Program-made: the position numbers and the translations under genes | The notes under the pieces: model-generated | What the model was told of the DNA's origin: nothing | Seen by the model: the letters and a program-made list of their open reading frames with translations, nothing else | The model's database searches: none | From: an uncultured Muribaculaceae bacterium | GTDB taxonomy: Bacteria > Bacteroidota > Bacteroidia > Bacteroidales > Muribaculaceae | Direction: 5' to 3' | NCBI GenBank assembly: GCA_944321725.1 | Contig: CALUMI010000006.1 | Location: 1-64,000, forward strand | DNA length: 64,000 nt | Part shown: piece by piece, positions 55,889 through 63,811 of the stretch | Layout: every line of letters starts with the position of its first letter | Position numbering within the stretch: the first letter of the stretch is position 1

Positions 55889-55990
55889 CGGGTAAGTCCT
55901 ATACGGCCAGCTCCTTGTGAACTCCCCCAGGTCTTGACCGAAGCAAGGGTAGCAGGTTGTAGCGGCGCGATATAGTTCGCTTGCCCTTTT
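55889..55990 (+). ncRNA. ffs: Signal recognition particle RNA (4.5S type)
   Basis: About 100 bases folding into a long hairpin. The outer stem GGGTAAG (55890-55896) pairs with CTTGCCC (55980-55986). The apical domain contains the conserved SRP core CCCCCAGGTCTTGACCGAAG and then CAAGGGTAGCAGG, with the tetraloop-type TTGA cap and the asymmetric internal loop bound by Ffh. No Alu domain is present, so it is the short bacterial form. A short T-run follows the outer stem. The tRNA-Thr starts 4-8 bases later. Ends are estimates. Confidence 0.9.
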
Positions 55991-55993
55991 AAT

Positions 55994-56067
55994 GCCTCTT
56001 TAGCTCAGTTGGCCAGAGCACGTGATTTGTAATCTCGGGGTCGTTGGTTCGAATCCGACAAGAGGCT
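55994..56067 (+). tRNA. tRNA-Thr (anticodon TGT)
   Basis: 74 bases without an encoded CCA. Acceptor stem GCCTCTT / AAGAGGC, D arm GCTCAGTTGGCCAGAGC, anticodon loop TTTGTAA (anticodon TGT, 56028-56030 approximately), T arm with GGTTCGAATCC. The anticodon stem CGTGA / TCTCG contains one T-T mismatch. There is no separate promoter between it and the SRP RNA, so the two are probably cut from one transcript. Confidence 0.96.
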
Positions 56068-56081
56068 CGAAAGAGTTGCGA

Positions 56082-56108
56082 GGAAGCCTGAAAGGGTTTC
56101 CTTTTTTT
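56082..56108 (+). terminator. Terminator after tRNA-Thr
   Basis: An 8-bp stem (GGAAGCCT with AGGGTTTCC, two G-T pairs), a short loop, then seven T. It ends the SRP RNA/tRNA transcript. Confidence 0.8.
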
Positions 56109-56128
56109 ATTTTGTATACGGGTTAAAA

Positions 56129-56169
56129 TTTACGCCATGCATTCGGCTTTACGGTCTGCATGGCGTAAA
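56129..56169 (-). terminator. Terminator after the minus-strand lipoprotein
   Basis: A 13-bp perfect stem TTTACGCCATGCA / TGCATGGCGTAAA with a 15-base loop, 30 bases beyond the stop of the minus-strand gene. Read on the minus strand it is followed by TTTTAACC. Confidence 0.75.
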
Positions 56170-56198
56170 ATGTTGTGTGGCGTTTTGCCGGTGGACGG

Positions 56199-56867
56199 TT
56201 ATTGCAGTTTCATCGTTATTTTGCCGTCGGGTGCCACCTCGAAATCTATTTCATAATAGATTATTGATGTTGTGCCGGCGTTTGATACTGTTTCGTTGCC
56301 TTTTTCAATTACATTGAAAGTGAACTCCGTGCGGTAGTCTGAGCTGTATTCTCCTTTTCCTGTGCTTGATGTAGGGACACCTGCCTCAATTCTGTAGACT
56401 GCCAATGATTTGAACTCATATTCTTCCGGAATCATTGTCTTTGCCTCTTCCAATTGTTTTGTGATTGCCGCCGGATCGAGCTTGCTCGCGTCGATTGGTG
56501 TTATTTTTTCATAGTCGAGTCCTTGCTGGTACCAATGGTCGGGAGATATGTCGGCGGGTTTCCATCCGAGTTGTCCCAAAAATCCCTGACTGAACACTTG
56601 CCCGTTGGATTTTACAAGTTTCACGAAAATACTTCCCAAATTAAGGTTGTTTTCCAGCTTTTCCGAGTCGCTTGCCCCCTCGCTCCATTCTATTTGGATT
56701 ATTTTCCATTCGTTCGGATCGACATTCTTGGTTGTGATTTCTTTTACTTTCTCAACTGCCTCAGGAGAGTCCATTGCGAGTTTTCCGAATGAGCCTGCTC
56801 CGCCGCAGGATGTGATTGCGCCGGCTGTCAGCGCGATAGCCATGATGTTTAAAAGTTTGACTTTCAT
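56199..56867 (-). CDS. Hypothetical lipoprotein
   Basis: A 222-residue exported protein. The start at 56867 gives a normal lipoprotein signal (MKVKLLNIMAIALTAGAITS then Cys21), followed by GGAGSFGKLAMDSPEAVEKV. The mature protein is mixed alpha/beta with no recognised domain; there is a long acidic helix around LDPAAITKQLEEAKTMIPEE and C-terminal strands (IIYYEIDFEVAPDGKITMKL). The frame stays open upstream to 57008, but that extension lacks a signal peptide. The promoter region holds G and C runs (see findings). It is a single-gene unit with a terminator. Confidence 0.75.
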   Translation of the reverse strand: MKVKLLNIMAIALTAGAITSCGGAGSFGKLAMDSPEAVEKVKEITTKNVDPNEWKIIQIEWSEGASDSEKLENNLNLGSIFVKLVKSNGQVFSQGFLGQLGWKPADISPDHWYQQGLDYEKITPIDASKLDPAAITKQLEEAKTMIPEEYEFKSLAVYRIEAGVPTSSTGKGEYSSDYRTEFTFNVIEKGNETVSNAGTTSIIYYEIDFEVAPDGKITMKLQ

Positions 56868-56995
56868 AAGAAAAATTGGTTTTAAGTTATAAATATTGTT
56901 GGTTTGAATTTTAATTCTCGTTTTCCGTGTGGCTGCATGGGCGCAGAGTTTCAAATTTGTCTGAATCGCTTTGCCGAGCCGCATTCTATTTTCTG

Positions 56996-57003
56996 CAAAT
57001 ATA
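56996..57003 (-). promoter_or_regulatory. -7 box TATATTTG of the lipoprotein gene
   Basis: An exact match on the minus strand. The usual -33 position falls inside the G8 run (minus-strand sense) at 57022-57029. The leader would be about 120 bases. Confidence 0.5.
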
Positions 57004-57010
57004 CGCAAAA

Positions 57011-57029
57011 GGGGGGCATTACCCCCCCC
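57011..57029. repeat. G6 and C8 runs forming an inverted pair
   Basis: On the plus strand, six G (57011-57016), five bases (CATTA), then eight C (57022-57029), flanked by AAAA and ATTTT. It can form a hairpin and is prone to length change by slippage. Confidence 0.8.
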
Positions 57030-57175
57030 ATTTTGTTAAAAAAGCATAATCGGTCGTGTCCCTAAAATACTATTTTAGAGTTTGTGTTGGCGTTGCCGGG
57101 CACGGCGGCAATACCGATACAAAATAGTACTGTTTTATTCGTTAGATTGTGTTTATGATATGTTTTATTCTTAAA

Positions 57176-57217
57176 AAAACAAGCAGGTTGGCATATTAAA
57201 ACCAACCTGCTTGTTTT
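57176..57217 (-). terminator. Rho-independent terminator after rpsO
   Basis: A perfect 16-bp stem (AAAACAAGCAGGTTGG on the plus strand) with a 10-base loop. On the minus strand it is followed by TTTAAG, extending the T-run of the stem. It lies 27 bases beyond the rpsO stop. Confidence 0.93.
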
Positions 57218-57243
57218 TACCATAAATGCAATCTTTGTTAAGA

Positions 57244-57519
57244 TTACTTTCTGATTCCGAGCTCTTCTTTTGCAATGATTGCGCGGTAACGCTCTATGTC
57301 TGTTCTGATCAGATAGTCGAGCAGACGGCGGCGTTTACCTACAAGTTTCTTAAGTGCGCGGGTTGTACTATGATCTTTGTGATTTGACTTCAAATGTTCA
57401 GTCAAATGAGCTATACGGATAGAAAATAATGCTATCTGGGATTCAGCTGACCCGGTATCAGTATTCGACTTACCGTATTTCTCGAAGATCGCTTTTTTGT
57501 CTTCAGAATTCAAATACAT
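57244..57519 (-). CDS. rpsO: 30S ribosomal protein S15
   Basis: A 91-residue primary 16S rRNA-binding protein of the small subunit. It matches S15 along its length: NTDTGSAESQIALFSIRIAH, LTEHLKSNHKDHSTTRALKK, then LVGKRRRLLDYLIRTDIERY. In many bacteria S15 controls its own translation; no clear structure is visible in the short leader here. In several genomes rpsO is next to pnp, but here they are about 20 kb apart. It has its own promoter and terminator. Confidence 0.97.
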   Translation of the reverse strand: MYLNSEDKKAIFEKYGKSNTDTGSAESQIALFSIRIAHLTEHLKSNHKDHSTTRALKKLVGKRRRLLDYLIRTDIERYRAIIAKEELGIRK

Positions 57520-57558
57520 TCTAAATGAGTTAATTAGTTAGTTAATAAATTTGCGGTG

Positions 57559-57590
57559 CAAAGTTATGATTTATTTGTGAAACAGGCAAT
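57559..57590 (-). promoter_or_regulatory. Promoter of rpsO
   Basis: On the minus strand: ATTG (57590-57587), 20 bases, then TAACTTTG (57566-57559), an exact -7 match. The leader is about 30 bases. Confidence 0.7.
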
Positions 57591-57624
57591 TCTTTGTCTG
57601 CTATTTTTTGTTGTTTTTTTATTG

Positions 57625-57785
57625 TATCTTTGAATAAGATAAGCTGCATCTCGGCAAAGCAAATTAAGCAAGCTCTTTGCATTGCACTCGATTTGCATTA
57701 TCTTTGTGCATGATAAGCTGCATTTCGGTATAATGTCCAAGTTGGCTTGGGGATTTTGCTTGCGGAGTTGCATTATTTGCGGCGG
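57625..57785 (+). repeat. 74-bp promoter-bearing repeat, copy B (upstream of the DUF5106 gene)
   Basis: Two units and part of a third. TATCTTTG occurs at 57625-57632 and 57699-57706 (74 bases apart), and GATAAGCTGCAT at 57638 and 57712 (also 74). The second unit has CACTCGATTTGCATTATCTT, nearly identical to copy A at 12426-12520. The third unit diverges (GGAGTTGCATTATTTGCGG). The second unit carries a full promoter (57676-57706). Confidence 0.8.
57676..57706 (+). promoter_or_regulatory. Promoter inside repeat copy B
   Basis: TTTG (57676-57679), 19 bases, then TATCTTTG (57699-57706): both boxes match. It would drive the DUF5106 gene with a leader of about 100 bases formed by the third, partial repeat unit. 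Confidence 0.65.
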
Positions 57786-57814
57786 TTGCTGCTTATCGCT
57801 TTAAAATTATTTTT

Positions 57815-58696
57815 ATGGGACGGTTTTTTATAAACATTGTTTTTTCTGTGGCTTTGGCGATGCCTTTTTTGGCAGGCGCGGCAGAGCCTCTTTTTGAGTA
57901 TCCGCAGGTTCCGGATCAGTTGACAAAGGTGAATTTGCGCTCCAATTTTATGATAACTCATTTATGGGACGAATGCAGCCTTGATAAAGAAGCGATTACG
58001 GATGTGGAGTCGTTCAGAGAAACTTTTACCGACTTCCTTTCTTTTTTTCCGCTTGCCGATGTAGATGAGGTTGACAAAGCCGTGAAAAAGTTTGTTGACA
58101 AAGTTGCCAAGAATGAGGATAATCTCAAGACTGTCTTGGGATTTGTTGACACGGAAATATATAATCCTATGTCGCAATTTTGCAGCGATGACGTTTATGT
58201 GATTTTCGCGCGGCATCTGATTGACAACAAAAAAGTGGATAAGAACGTTAAAAGCATGTTGGAGGAGAGAGCTTTGAAGATAAATAATTCCCGGCTTGAC
58301 AAAGTGATTGGCGATTTCGGCTTGCAGAAAGGCGGCACTTCCGCCGGCACGTTGCACTCCTTGAAGTCGCAATATACAATCTTGATATTCAATATAGCCG
58401 GAGATTTCGACACATCTATCTATAAGTTGCGTTTAAGCACGGATATTGCCACCAACAATCTGATTAAGAACGGGGTGGTCAATGTTGTTTCGGTATATTC
58501 TTCCGCCGGAAAAAATGACGGCGACGCGGATTTGTGGCATGTGGCGACGATTCCCGACATGGAGCGCACGTATGACTTGCGTTTGCGGCCTTGCGTGTAT
58601 TTGCTTGGCGCCGACAAGACGATTATAGCGAAAAGTCCGGATGTGGAGCAGATACTTTCTCTGATGGCGCAGTTGGGCAACTCGTTGGGTGTGTGA
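57815..58696 (+). CDS. DUF5106/thioredoxin-like exported protein
   Basis: A 293-residue protein with a signal peptide (about 1-22, SVALAMPFLAGAAE). The N-terminal part (to about 165) matches the helical DUF5106 pattern seen before thioredoxin-like domains in Bacteroidota (VNLRSNFMITHLWDECSLDK, ESFRETFTDFLSFFPLADVD). The C-terminal part has a thioredoxin-like fold (SQYTILIFNIAGDFDTSIYK; CVYLLGADKTIIAKSPDVEQ), but the active-site CxxC is missing. It is therefore not a disulfide reductase; a binding or structural role is inference. doxX-like and mnmA genes follow closely. Confidence 0.8.
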   Translation: MGRFFINIVFSVALAMPFLAGAAEPLFEYPQVPDQLTKVNLRSNFMITHLWDECSLDKEAITDVESFRETFTDFLSFFPLADVDEVDKAVKKFVDKVAKNEDNLKTVLGFVDTEIYNPMSQFCSDDVYVIFARHLIDNKKVDKNVKSMLEERALKINNSRLDKVIGDFGLQKGGTSAGTLHSLKSQYTILIFNIAGDFDTSIYKLRLSTDIATNNLIKNGVVNVVSVYSSAGKNDGDADLWHVATIPDMERTYDLRLRPCVYLLGADKTIIAKSPDVEQILSLMAQLGNSLGV

Positions 58697-58704
58697 CATA
58701 AATT

Positions 58705-59223
58705 TTGCGAATGATGAACAGAAAGATTAGGAAATTCTTTATCATAGGCGCATACCGCTCTTATGGCAATTTGGCAAGATTCTTTATGAGAATGTTTGCC
58801 GGAATATTGTTTATGCAATTTGGAATACGCCAAATGGCCAATTATGATTTTTTCTCGGAAGTGTTTCCGAGCATACTCGGCATGGGGTCGGAATTGACTT
58901 TGATAGCGATGATTGTCATTGAGCTGCTGTTTTCAACGCTTGTCATTTTCGGATTTGTCACCCGTATAGCGGCAGTGCCTCCGATGATTTCCATGATTGT
59001 GGCTGAATATTATTTGCTTGCCGGAAATATTATCGATTTGTCGGCGCAGCAGGCAACACAGTCGGGCGTATTCACGAGTATGCAGTTGGGATATGTGCCG
59101 ATAATGTTTGTTGGCATGTTCTTTTTCATCATATTGGCCGGACCGGGCAAAATATCGGTTGACTATCTTTTGTCGTTGTATTTTGCCAATAAAAATAATT
59201 TGAACGAGCTTAGGAATATATAA
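58705..59223 (+). CDS. DoxX family membrane protein
   Basis: A 172-residue inner-membrane protein with four hydrophobic segments ([77 protein letters not shown]), the DoxX pattern. Family members are linked to redox chemistry at the membrane, but their role is poorly defined. An ATG at 58711 is an alternative start. It lies 8 bases after the DUF5106 gene, and its stop overlaps the mnmA start (TAATG), so the three genes form an operon. Confidence 0.82.
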   Translation: MRMMNRKIRKFFIIGAYRSYGNLARFFMRMFAGILFMQFGIRQMANYDFFSEVFPSILGMGSELTLIAMIVIELLFSTLVIFGFVTRIAAVPPMISMIVAEYYLLAGNIIDLSAQQATQSGVFTSMQLGYVPIMFVGMFFFIILAGPGKISVDYLLSLYFANKNNLNELRNI

Positions 59224-60302
59224 TGAAAATAGCTGTATTGATTTCCGGAGGAGTAGACAGTGCCGTGGTAGTGCACAAGTTGAAGGAGGAAGGTCATGAT
59301 TTGACTTTGTTCTATATCCGTATCGGAATGGATACCGATGAGGGCGATTGCTCGGCAGAGGAGGATATAGAGATGTGTACGGCTATTGCCCATAAGTACG
59401 GCCTGCCGCTTGAGGTGGTATCGTTGCATCAGGAATATTGGGACAATGTGATGGAATATGCTTTGCGCACGGTGAAAGCGGGGTTGACCCCCAATCCTGA
59501 CATGATGTGCAACAAGATGATAAAATTCGGTTATTTTGAAAGCCGTTGGGGAAAGGATTTCGACAAGACGGCGACCGGACATTATGCCACGACTGACGTT
59601 GTGGATGGTAAATATTATCTTGCCACGGCTGTCGACAGAGTTAAGGACCAGACTGATTTTCTCGCTCAAATCAGCTACGGACAGCTATCTCATCTGATGT
59701 TTCCCATTGGCTCATTGCCAAAGAGCGAAGTGCGCCGCATTGCAGTGGAGTCGAAGTTGCCCAATGCCTACAGAAAAGACAGCCAGGGGATATGCTTTTT
59801 GGGCAAAATTAATTATAATGATTTCATCCGCAGGCATCTCGGTGAGAAAAAGGGAAATATAATTGAGATTGAAACGGGCAGGAAGATTGGTGAGCATAAA
59901 GGATATTGGTTTCATACCATAGGGCAGCGGAAAGGACTTGGCCTGAGTGGAGGACCATGGTATGTGGTAAAGAAAAATGTGGCGGATAATACAATATATG
60001 TTAGCAACGGTTACGACACGGAAAAGCAATATGGGAGGACAATCCATGTCGATGAGATGCATTTCATCTCCGGCGACCCGTGGAATGGGACTGCGACACC
60101 TGTTGACATAATGTTCAAGAACCGTCATACGCCGGAATTTATCAAGGCCAAATTAGTGCGTCTTGACGGCTCGGAATATGTGATAGAGTCCGAAAAAAAG
60201 GTGCAGGGCATTGCTCCGGGACAATTTGCCGTGATTTATGACGCCTCAGGGCATCTTTGCTATGGCAGCGGAATAATAACAGGTCAGAAAATCAAGACAT
60301 AG
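59223..60302 (+). CDS. mnmA: tRNA 2-thiouridine(34) synthase MnmA
   Basis: A 359-residue enzyme that thiolates U34 of tRNAs for Lys, Glu and Gln. The ATP-binding PP-loop is SGGVDS (8-13). The two catalytic cysteines are Cys96 ([12 protein letters not shown]) and Cys191 ([10 protein letters not shown]), with ATGHYATT and [19 protein letters not shown] characteristic of the family. The first base of its ATG is the last of the preceding stop. The bifunctional nuclease gene starts 4 bases downstream. Confidence 0.95.
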   Translation: MKIAVLISGGVDSAVVVHKLKEEGHDLTLFYIRIGMDTDEGDCSAEEDIEMCTAIAHKYGLPLEVVSLHQEYWDNVMEYALRTVKAGLTPNPDMMCNKMIKFGYFESRWGKDFDKTATGHYATTDVVDGKYYLATAVDRVKDQTDFLAQISYGQLSHLMFPIGSLPKSEVRRIAVESKLPNAYRKDSQGICFLGKINYNDFIRRHLGEKKGNIIEIETGRKIGEHKGYWFHTIGQRKGLGLSGGPWYVVKKNVADNTIYVSNGYDTEKQYGRTIHVDEMHFISGDPWNGTATPVDIMFKNRHTPEFIKAKLVRLDGSEYVIESEKKVQGIAPGQFAVIYDASGHLCYGSGIITGQKIKT

Positions 60303-60306
60303 AACT

Positions 60307-60909
60307 ATGGAAGATAATAAAGTGAAACTCAGAGTTCTGGGGGTTACATACAATCAGATACAATCAGGCGCATACGCTTTGATACTCGCGGAAGAGGGCG
60401 GACGTTTCCGCATTCCTGTGGTCATTGGCGCGGCGGAGGCACAATCCATTGCCGCAAAATTGGAGAATGTGCAGCTGCCTCGTCCGTTGGTTCATGATGT
60501 GTTTCACACAATGACGCACGCTTTCGGCATTATGCTGAAAGAGGTGTTTATCTACAAATTTCAGCGTGGCGTGTTTTATTCGGAACTGACGTTTGCCGAT
60601 GGTGATAGGGAGGTCAAGATAGATGCCCGTACATCCGATGCCATTGCAATCGCCTTGAGAACAAAATCTCCTATTTACACTACAAAGGACATTTTGAAGA
60701 ATACGGGATTTGCTGTTTCCGGTGACGACACGGTGCTTGACGAGGAAACACCGGCAGCCGAAGGGTTGGAAACCGTCCCGCTGACACGCTTTGCGATTCC
60801 GGAACTTGAGAAAATGCTGAAATCAAGTATCGTCAAAGAGGAGTATGAGCGTGCTGCCGAGATAAAGAAAGTAATCGACGAGAAAAAAGCGCAGAGTGCC
60901 GAAAAATAA
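60307..60909 (+). CDS. Bifunctional nuclease (DUF151) with UVR motif
   Basis: A 200-residue protein. Residues about 5-135 match the bifunctional nuclease domain (VLGVTYNQIQSGAYALILAE, FRIPVVIGAAEAQSIAAKLE, RPLVHDVFHTMTHAFGI, IDARTSDAIAIALRTKSPIY). Residues about 165-195 form a UvrB/UvrC-type helical motif (ELEKMLKSSIVKEEYERAAE). Related plant and mycobacterial proteins have been reported to have RNase/DNase activity. The role here is unknown. It is in the mnmA operon, with a 4-base gap. Confidence 0.88.
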   Translation: MEDNKVKLRVLGVTYNQIQSGAYALILAEEGGRFRIPVVIGAAEAQSIAAKLENVQLPRPLVHDVFHTMTHAFGIMLKEVFIYKFQRGVFYSELTFADGDREVKIDARTSDAIAIALRTKSPIYTTKDILKNTGFAVSGDDTVLDEETPAAEGLETVPLTRFAIPELEKMLKSSIVKEEYERAAEIKKVIDEKKAQSAEK

Positions 60910-60957
60910 AGAGAATTATATAAAATCCGAATATCATAATAAAAAACAGAAAACATT

Positions 60958-62229
60958 ATGGGACATATCCGTATAAGATTGGCAGTGATGAATTTCCTGC
61001 AATTTGCAGTGTGGGGCGCGTACTTGACCTCAATGGGAACTTATCTTGGAAAGATTGGCATGGGAGAGCATATAGGAATTTTTTATGCCATGCAGGGAGT
61101 GGTTTCTTTGTTTATGCCGGCGGTGCTCGGTATAATAGCCGACCGTTGGATACCAGCGCAGAAGCTGTTGAGCCTCAGCCATGTAGTGGCGGCCTTGTTT
61201 ATGATAAGCGCGGGATATTACGGAATGGTTGAGGGCAGCGCGGCCGATTTTTCTTGCCTGTTTGCGCTGTATTCGCTGAGTGTGGCATTCTATATGCCTA
61301 CTTTGGCATTGTCGAACTCGGTGGCCTACACGTCGCTTGAGAAAGTAGGGCTTGACACCGTAAAGGCTTTTCCTCCGATACGCACACTCGGCACTGTTGG
61401 ATTTATCTGCATGATGTGGGTTGTGGATTTGTTGGGATTGCAAGATAATCACGGACAATTTTTTGCGTCGGGCGTTGTGGGGTTATTGCTCGGCATATAT
61501 GCCTTGACATTGCCGGCCTGTCCTGTAGCCAAAGATGGCAGCTCCAAATCGTTGGCTGAGGCTTTGGGCTTGAAAGCCTTTTTATTGTTCAAGCAAAAGC
61601 GTATGGCCATATTTTTTATATTTTCGGTATTGCTTGGCGTGTCGCTGCAAATAACCAACGGTTTTGCAAATCCTTATATAACGAGTTTTGAGTCATTGCC
61701 GGAATATGCCGACACATTTGGTGTGCAACATGCCAACATCCTGATTTCGCTGTCGCAAATTTCGGAGGCATTGTGCATTTTGTTGATACCTTTTGTCTTA
61801 AGCCGGTTTGGAATAAAGAGGGTAATGCTTATCGCCATGATAGCGTGGGTGCTTCGTTTCGGATTGTTCGGATTGGGCGACCCGGGCGACGGAGTGTGGA
61901 TGTTTGTCCTGTCGATGATAGTTTATGGCGTGGCATTCGATTTTTTCAATGTTTCAGGCTCATTGTTCGTTGATAAAGAAACAGACCAAAGCGTGCGCTC
62001 AAGCGCACAGGGACTGTTTGTGCTTATGACTAACGGCATTGGCGCCACTGTCGGTACACTCAGTGCGCAGGCCGTCATTAACCGGTTTGTGGATTTCAAC
62101 GCGTCGGTGCCGCAAACCGAAGGGTGGCAGACCTCCTGGCTGATATTTTCCGCATACGCTTTGGTTGTGGCTGTCTTGTTTGCCATTGTGTTTAAAAACA
62201 ACCATAATCAAAACCCTGTAAAGCGATAG
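60958..62229 (+). CDS. Nucleoside:H+ symporter-type MFS transporter
   Basis: A 423-residue inner-membrane transporter with about twelve helices. It matches the NupG/nucleoside permease branch of the major facilitator superfamily: FLQFAVWGAYLTSMGTYLGK at the N-terminus, FAMQGVVSLFMPAVLGIIAD-like second helix and loop, FPPIRTLGTVGFICMMWVVD, and DFFNVSGSLFVDKETDQSVR in the second half. It probably imports nucleosides. It starts 48 bases after the nuclease gene, and rsmE follows after 2 bases. Confidence 0.9.
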   Translation: MGHIRIRLAVMNFLQFAVWGAYLTSMGTYLGKIGMGEHIGIFYAMQGVVSLFMPAVLGIIADRWIPAQKLLSLSHVVAALFMISAGYYGMVEGSAADFSCLFALYSLSVAFYMPTLALSNSVAYTSLEKVGLDTVKAFPPIRTLGTVGFICMMWVVDLLGLQDNHGQFFASGVVGLLLGIYALTLPACPVAKDGSSKSLAEALGLKAFLLFKQKRMAIFFIFSVLLGVSLQITNGFANPYITSFESLPEYADTFGVQHANILISLSQISEALCILLIPFVLSRFGIKRVMLIAMIAWVLRFGLFGLGDPGDGVWMFVLSMIVYGVAFDFFNVSGSLFVDKETDQSVRSSAQGLFVLMTNGIGATVGTLSAQAVINRFVDFNASVPQTEGWQTSWLIFSAYALVVAVLFAIVFKNNHNQNPVKR

Positions 62230-62231
62230 CG

Positions 62232-62936
62232 ATGCACCGGTTTTATGCTCCTGATATAGAATCTGACAATCTGCTGCCTGAGGACGAGGCGCGGCATTGT
62301 GTCCGTGTGCTGCGGTTGTCGGAGGGCGAGCTGTTGGAGGTGGTCGACGGCAAAGGCAATTTGTTTGTTTGCAGATTGGTTAATGCTGATTTAAGGCATT
62401 GCCTTGTAGACATAGAAGACAGACAATCGCTGCCTGCACATTGGGGCTGCGACATTTCAATAGCTATTGCTCCGACAAAAAATATCGACCGTTTGGAATG
62501 GATGGTGGAAAAGGTGGTTGAAATGGGTGTTGACCGTATCATCCCTGTGTCGTGCAGATATTCCGAGCGTAAAGTACTGAAAACGGAGCGTTTGCATAAA
62601 ATAGCTGTTTCTGCGATGAAGCAGTCGCTGAAAACGCGGTTGCCGGTTGTCGACGAGCTTACACCGGTGGAAAATGTGTTGAGGGCGCAATATCCGGGTC
62701 AGCGTTTCATCGCATATTGCGACCGGGAGTTTGAGCGGCGAAGTTTTGTCAAAGAATATACAAAAGGCGGTAATGTGCTTGTTCTGATTGGCCCGGAAGG
62801 GGATTTCAGCAAGGATGAGATACGCATGGCCGTAGACTCCGGTTTCATGCCCGTAAGTTTGGGTGAGAGCCGCTTGCGCACGGAAACGGCGGGAGTTTTT
62901 GCCTGTGCCGCCATACATACGATAAATCAATTATGA
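62232..62936 (+). CDS. rsmE: 16S rRNA (uracil-1498-N3) methyltransferase RsmE
   Basis: A 234-residue SPOUT-class methyltransferase modifying U1498 of 16S rRNA. It has an N-terminal PUA-like part (MHRFYAPDIESDNLLPEDEA, HCVRVLRLSEGELLEVVDGK) and the knotted SAM-binding domain with VEMGVDRIIPVSCRYSERKV, LIGPEGDFSKDEIRMAVDSG and VSLGESRLRTETAGVFACAA. kdsA starts one base after its stop codon. Confidence 0.94.
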   Translation: MHRFYAPDIESDNLLPEDEARHCVRVLRLSEGELLEVVDGKGNLFVCRLVNADLRHCLVDIEDRQSLPAHWGCDISIAIAPTKNIDRLEWMVEKVVEMGVDRIIPVSCRYSERKVLKTERLHKIAVSAMKQSLKTRLPVVDELTPVENVLRAQYPGQRFIAYCDREFERRSFVKEYTKGGNVLVLIGPEGDFSKDEIRMAVDSGFMPVSLGESRLRTETAGVFACAAIHTINQL

Positions 62937-62937
62937 T

Positions 62938-63744
62938 ATGATAGAAAAATTGCAATCATCAAAATCCGGCAATTTTTTTCTGCTTGCCGGTCCTTGTGTC
63001 ATAGAAGGCGAAAACATGGCAATCGATATTGCCGGGCATATATCTGAGATAGCGAGGGCTTTGGATATTCCGTATGTGTTCAAGGGCAGCTACCGCAAGG
63101 CCAACCGTTCTCGTGTGGACTCTTTCACGGGGATAGGCGACATAAAAGCTTTGGAGATTTTAAGAAAGGTGAGGGATACTTTCGATATTCCTGTCGTTAC
63201 TGACATACACACTCCCGACGAGGCGGCCATGGCGGCTGAGTATGTGGATGTGCTTCAAATACCGGCTTTTCTGTGCCGTCAGACAGATTTGCTTGTTGCG
63301 GCGGCAAAGACCGGAAAGATGGTTAATATAAAAAAAGGGCAGTTCCTTTCTCCTGAGTCCATGAGGTTCGCCGTGCAGAAAGTGAGGGATGCCGGCAACA
63401 ACGATGTAGCTGTCACGGAGCGCGGAACCACTTTCGGATATCAGGACCTGATAGTTGATTTTCGCGGTTTTCCTGTGATGAGGCAATATGCGCCGGTGGT
63501 GCTCGATGTGACTCATTCGCTTCAGCAGCCCAACCGGACGGAGGGAGTTACAGGCGGCTTGCCACACCTGATTGAAACGATGGCGCGTTGCGGTATTGCT
63601 GCCGGAGCCGACGGCCTGTTCATGGAAACCCACCCCAATCCTTCTGAGGCTAAATCGGATGGAGCCAATATGCTCCCTCTCTCGGATATCAAAGGCTTGC
63701 TTGAAAGGCTCACGGAGTTGAGAATGGCAGTTAATCGTTTGTGA
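62938..63744 (+). CDS. kdsA: 3-deoxy-8-phosphooctulonate synthase
   Basis: A 268-residue enzyme that condenses arabinose 5-phosphate with phosphoenolpyruvate to make KDO-8-phosphate for the LPS inner core. Motifs: LAGPCVIEGENMAIDIAGHI, FKGSYRKANRSRVDSFTGIG, VVTDIHTPDEAAMAAEYVDV, the QIPAFLCRQTDLL stretch, KKGQFLSPESM, and VLDVTHSLQQPN. The length is usual. Together with uppS, bamA and mre it adds to the strong envelope content of the window. An AMP-binding gene begins 67 bases later. Confidence 0.96.
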   Translation: MIEKLQSSKSGNFFLLAGPCVIEGENMAIDIAGHISEIARALDIPYVFKGSYRKANRSRVDSFTGIGDIKALEILRKVRDTFDIPVVTDIHTPDEAAMAAEYVDVLQIPAFLCRQTDLLVAAAKTGKMVNIKKGQFLSPESMRFAVQKVRDAGNNDVAVTERGTTFGYQDLIVDFRGFPVMRQYAPVVLDVTHSLQQPNRTEGVTGGLPHLIETMARCGIAAGADGLFMETHPNPSEAKSDGANMLPLSDIKGLLERLTELRMAVNRL

Positions 63745-63811
63745 GTGTGAACAAACGGTATGCTGCCGTGTGTTATATATTTAAGGTGGAATTTTATAAA
63801 AATTTAAAACC

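Larger units (their letters stand above)
56868..57175. other. Intergenic region upstream of the lipoprotein, with hairpins
   Basis: No plausible gene. It holds a -7 box for the minus-strand lipoprotein (56996-57003), a G6/C8 inverted pair (57011-57029), a small palindrome CTAAAAT / ATTTTAG (57062-57078) and a TTGCCG / CGGCAA hairpin (57093-57111). None matches a known RNA that I recognise. Confidence 0.5.
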
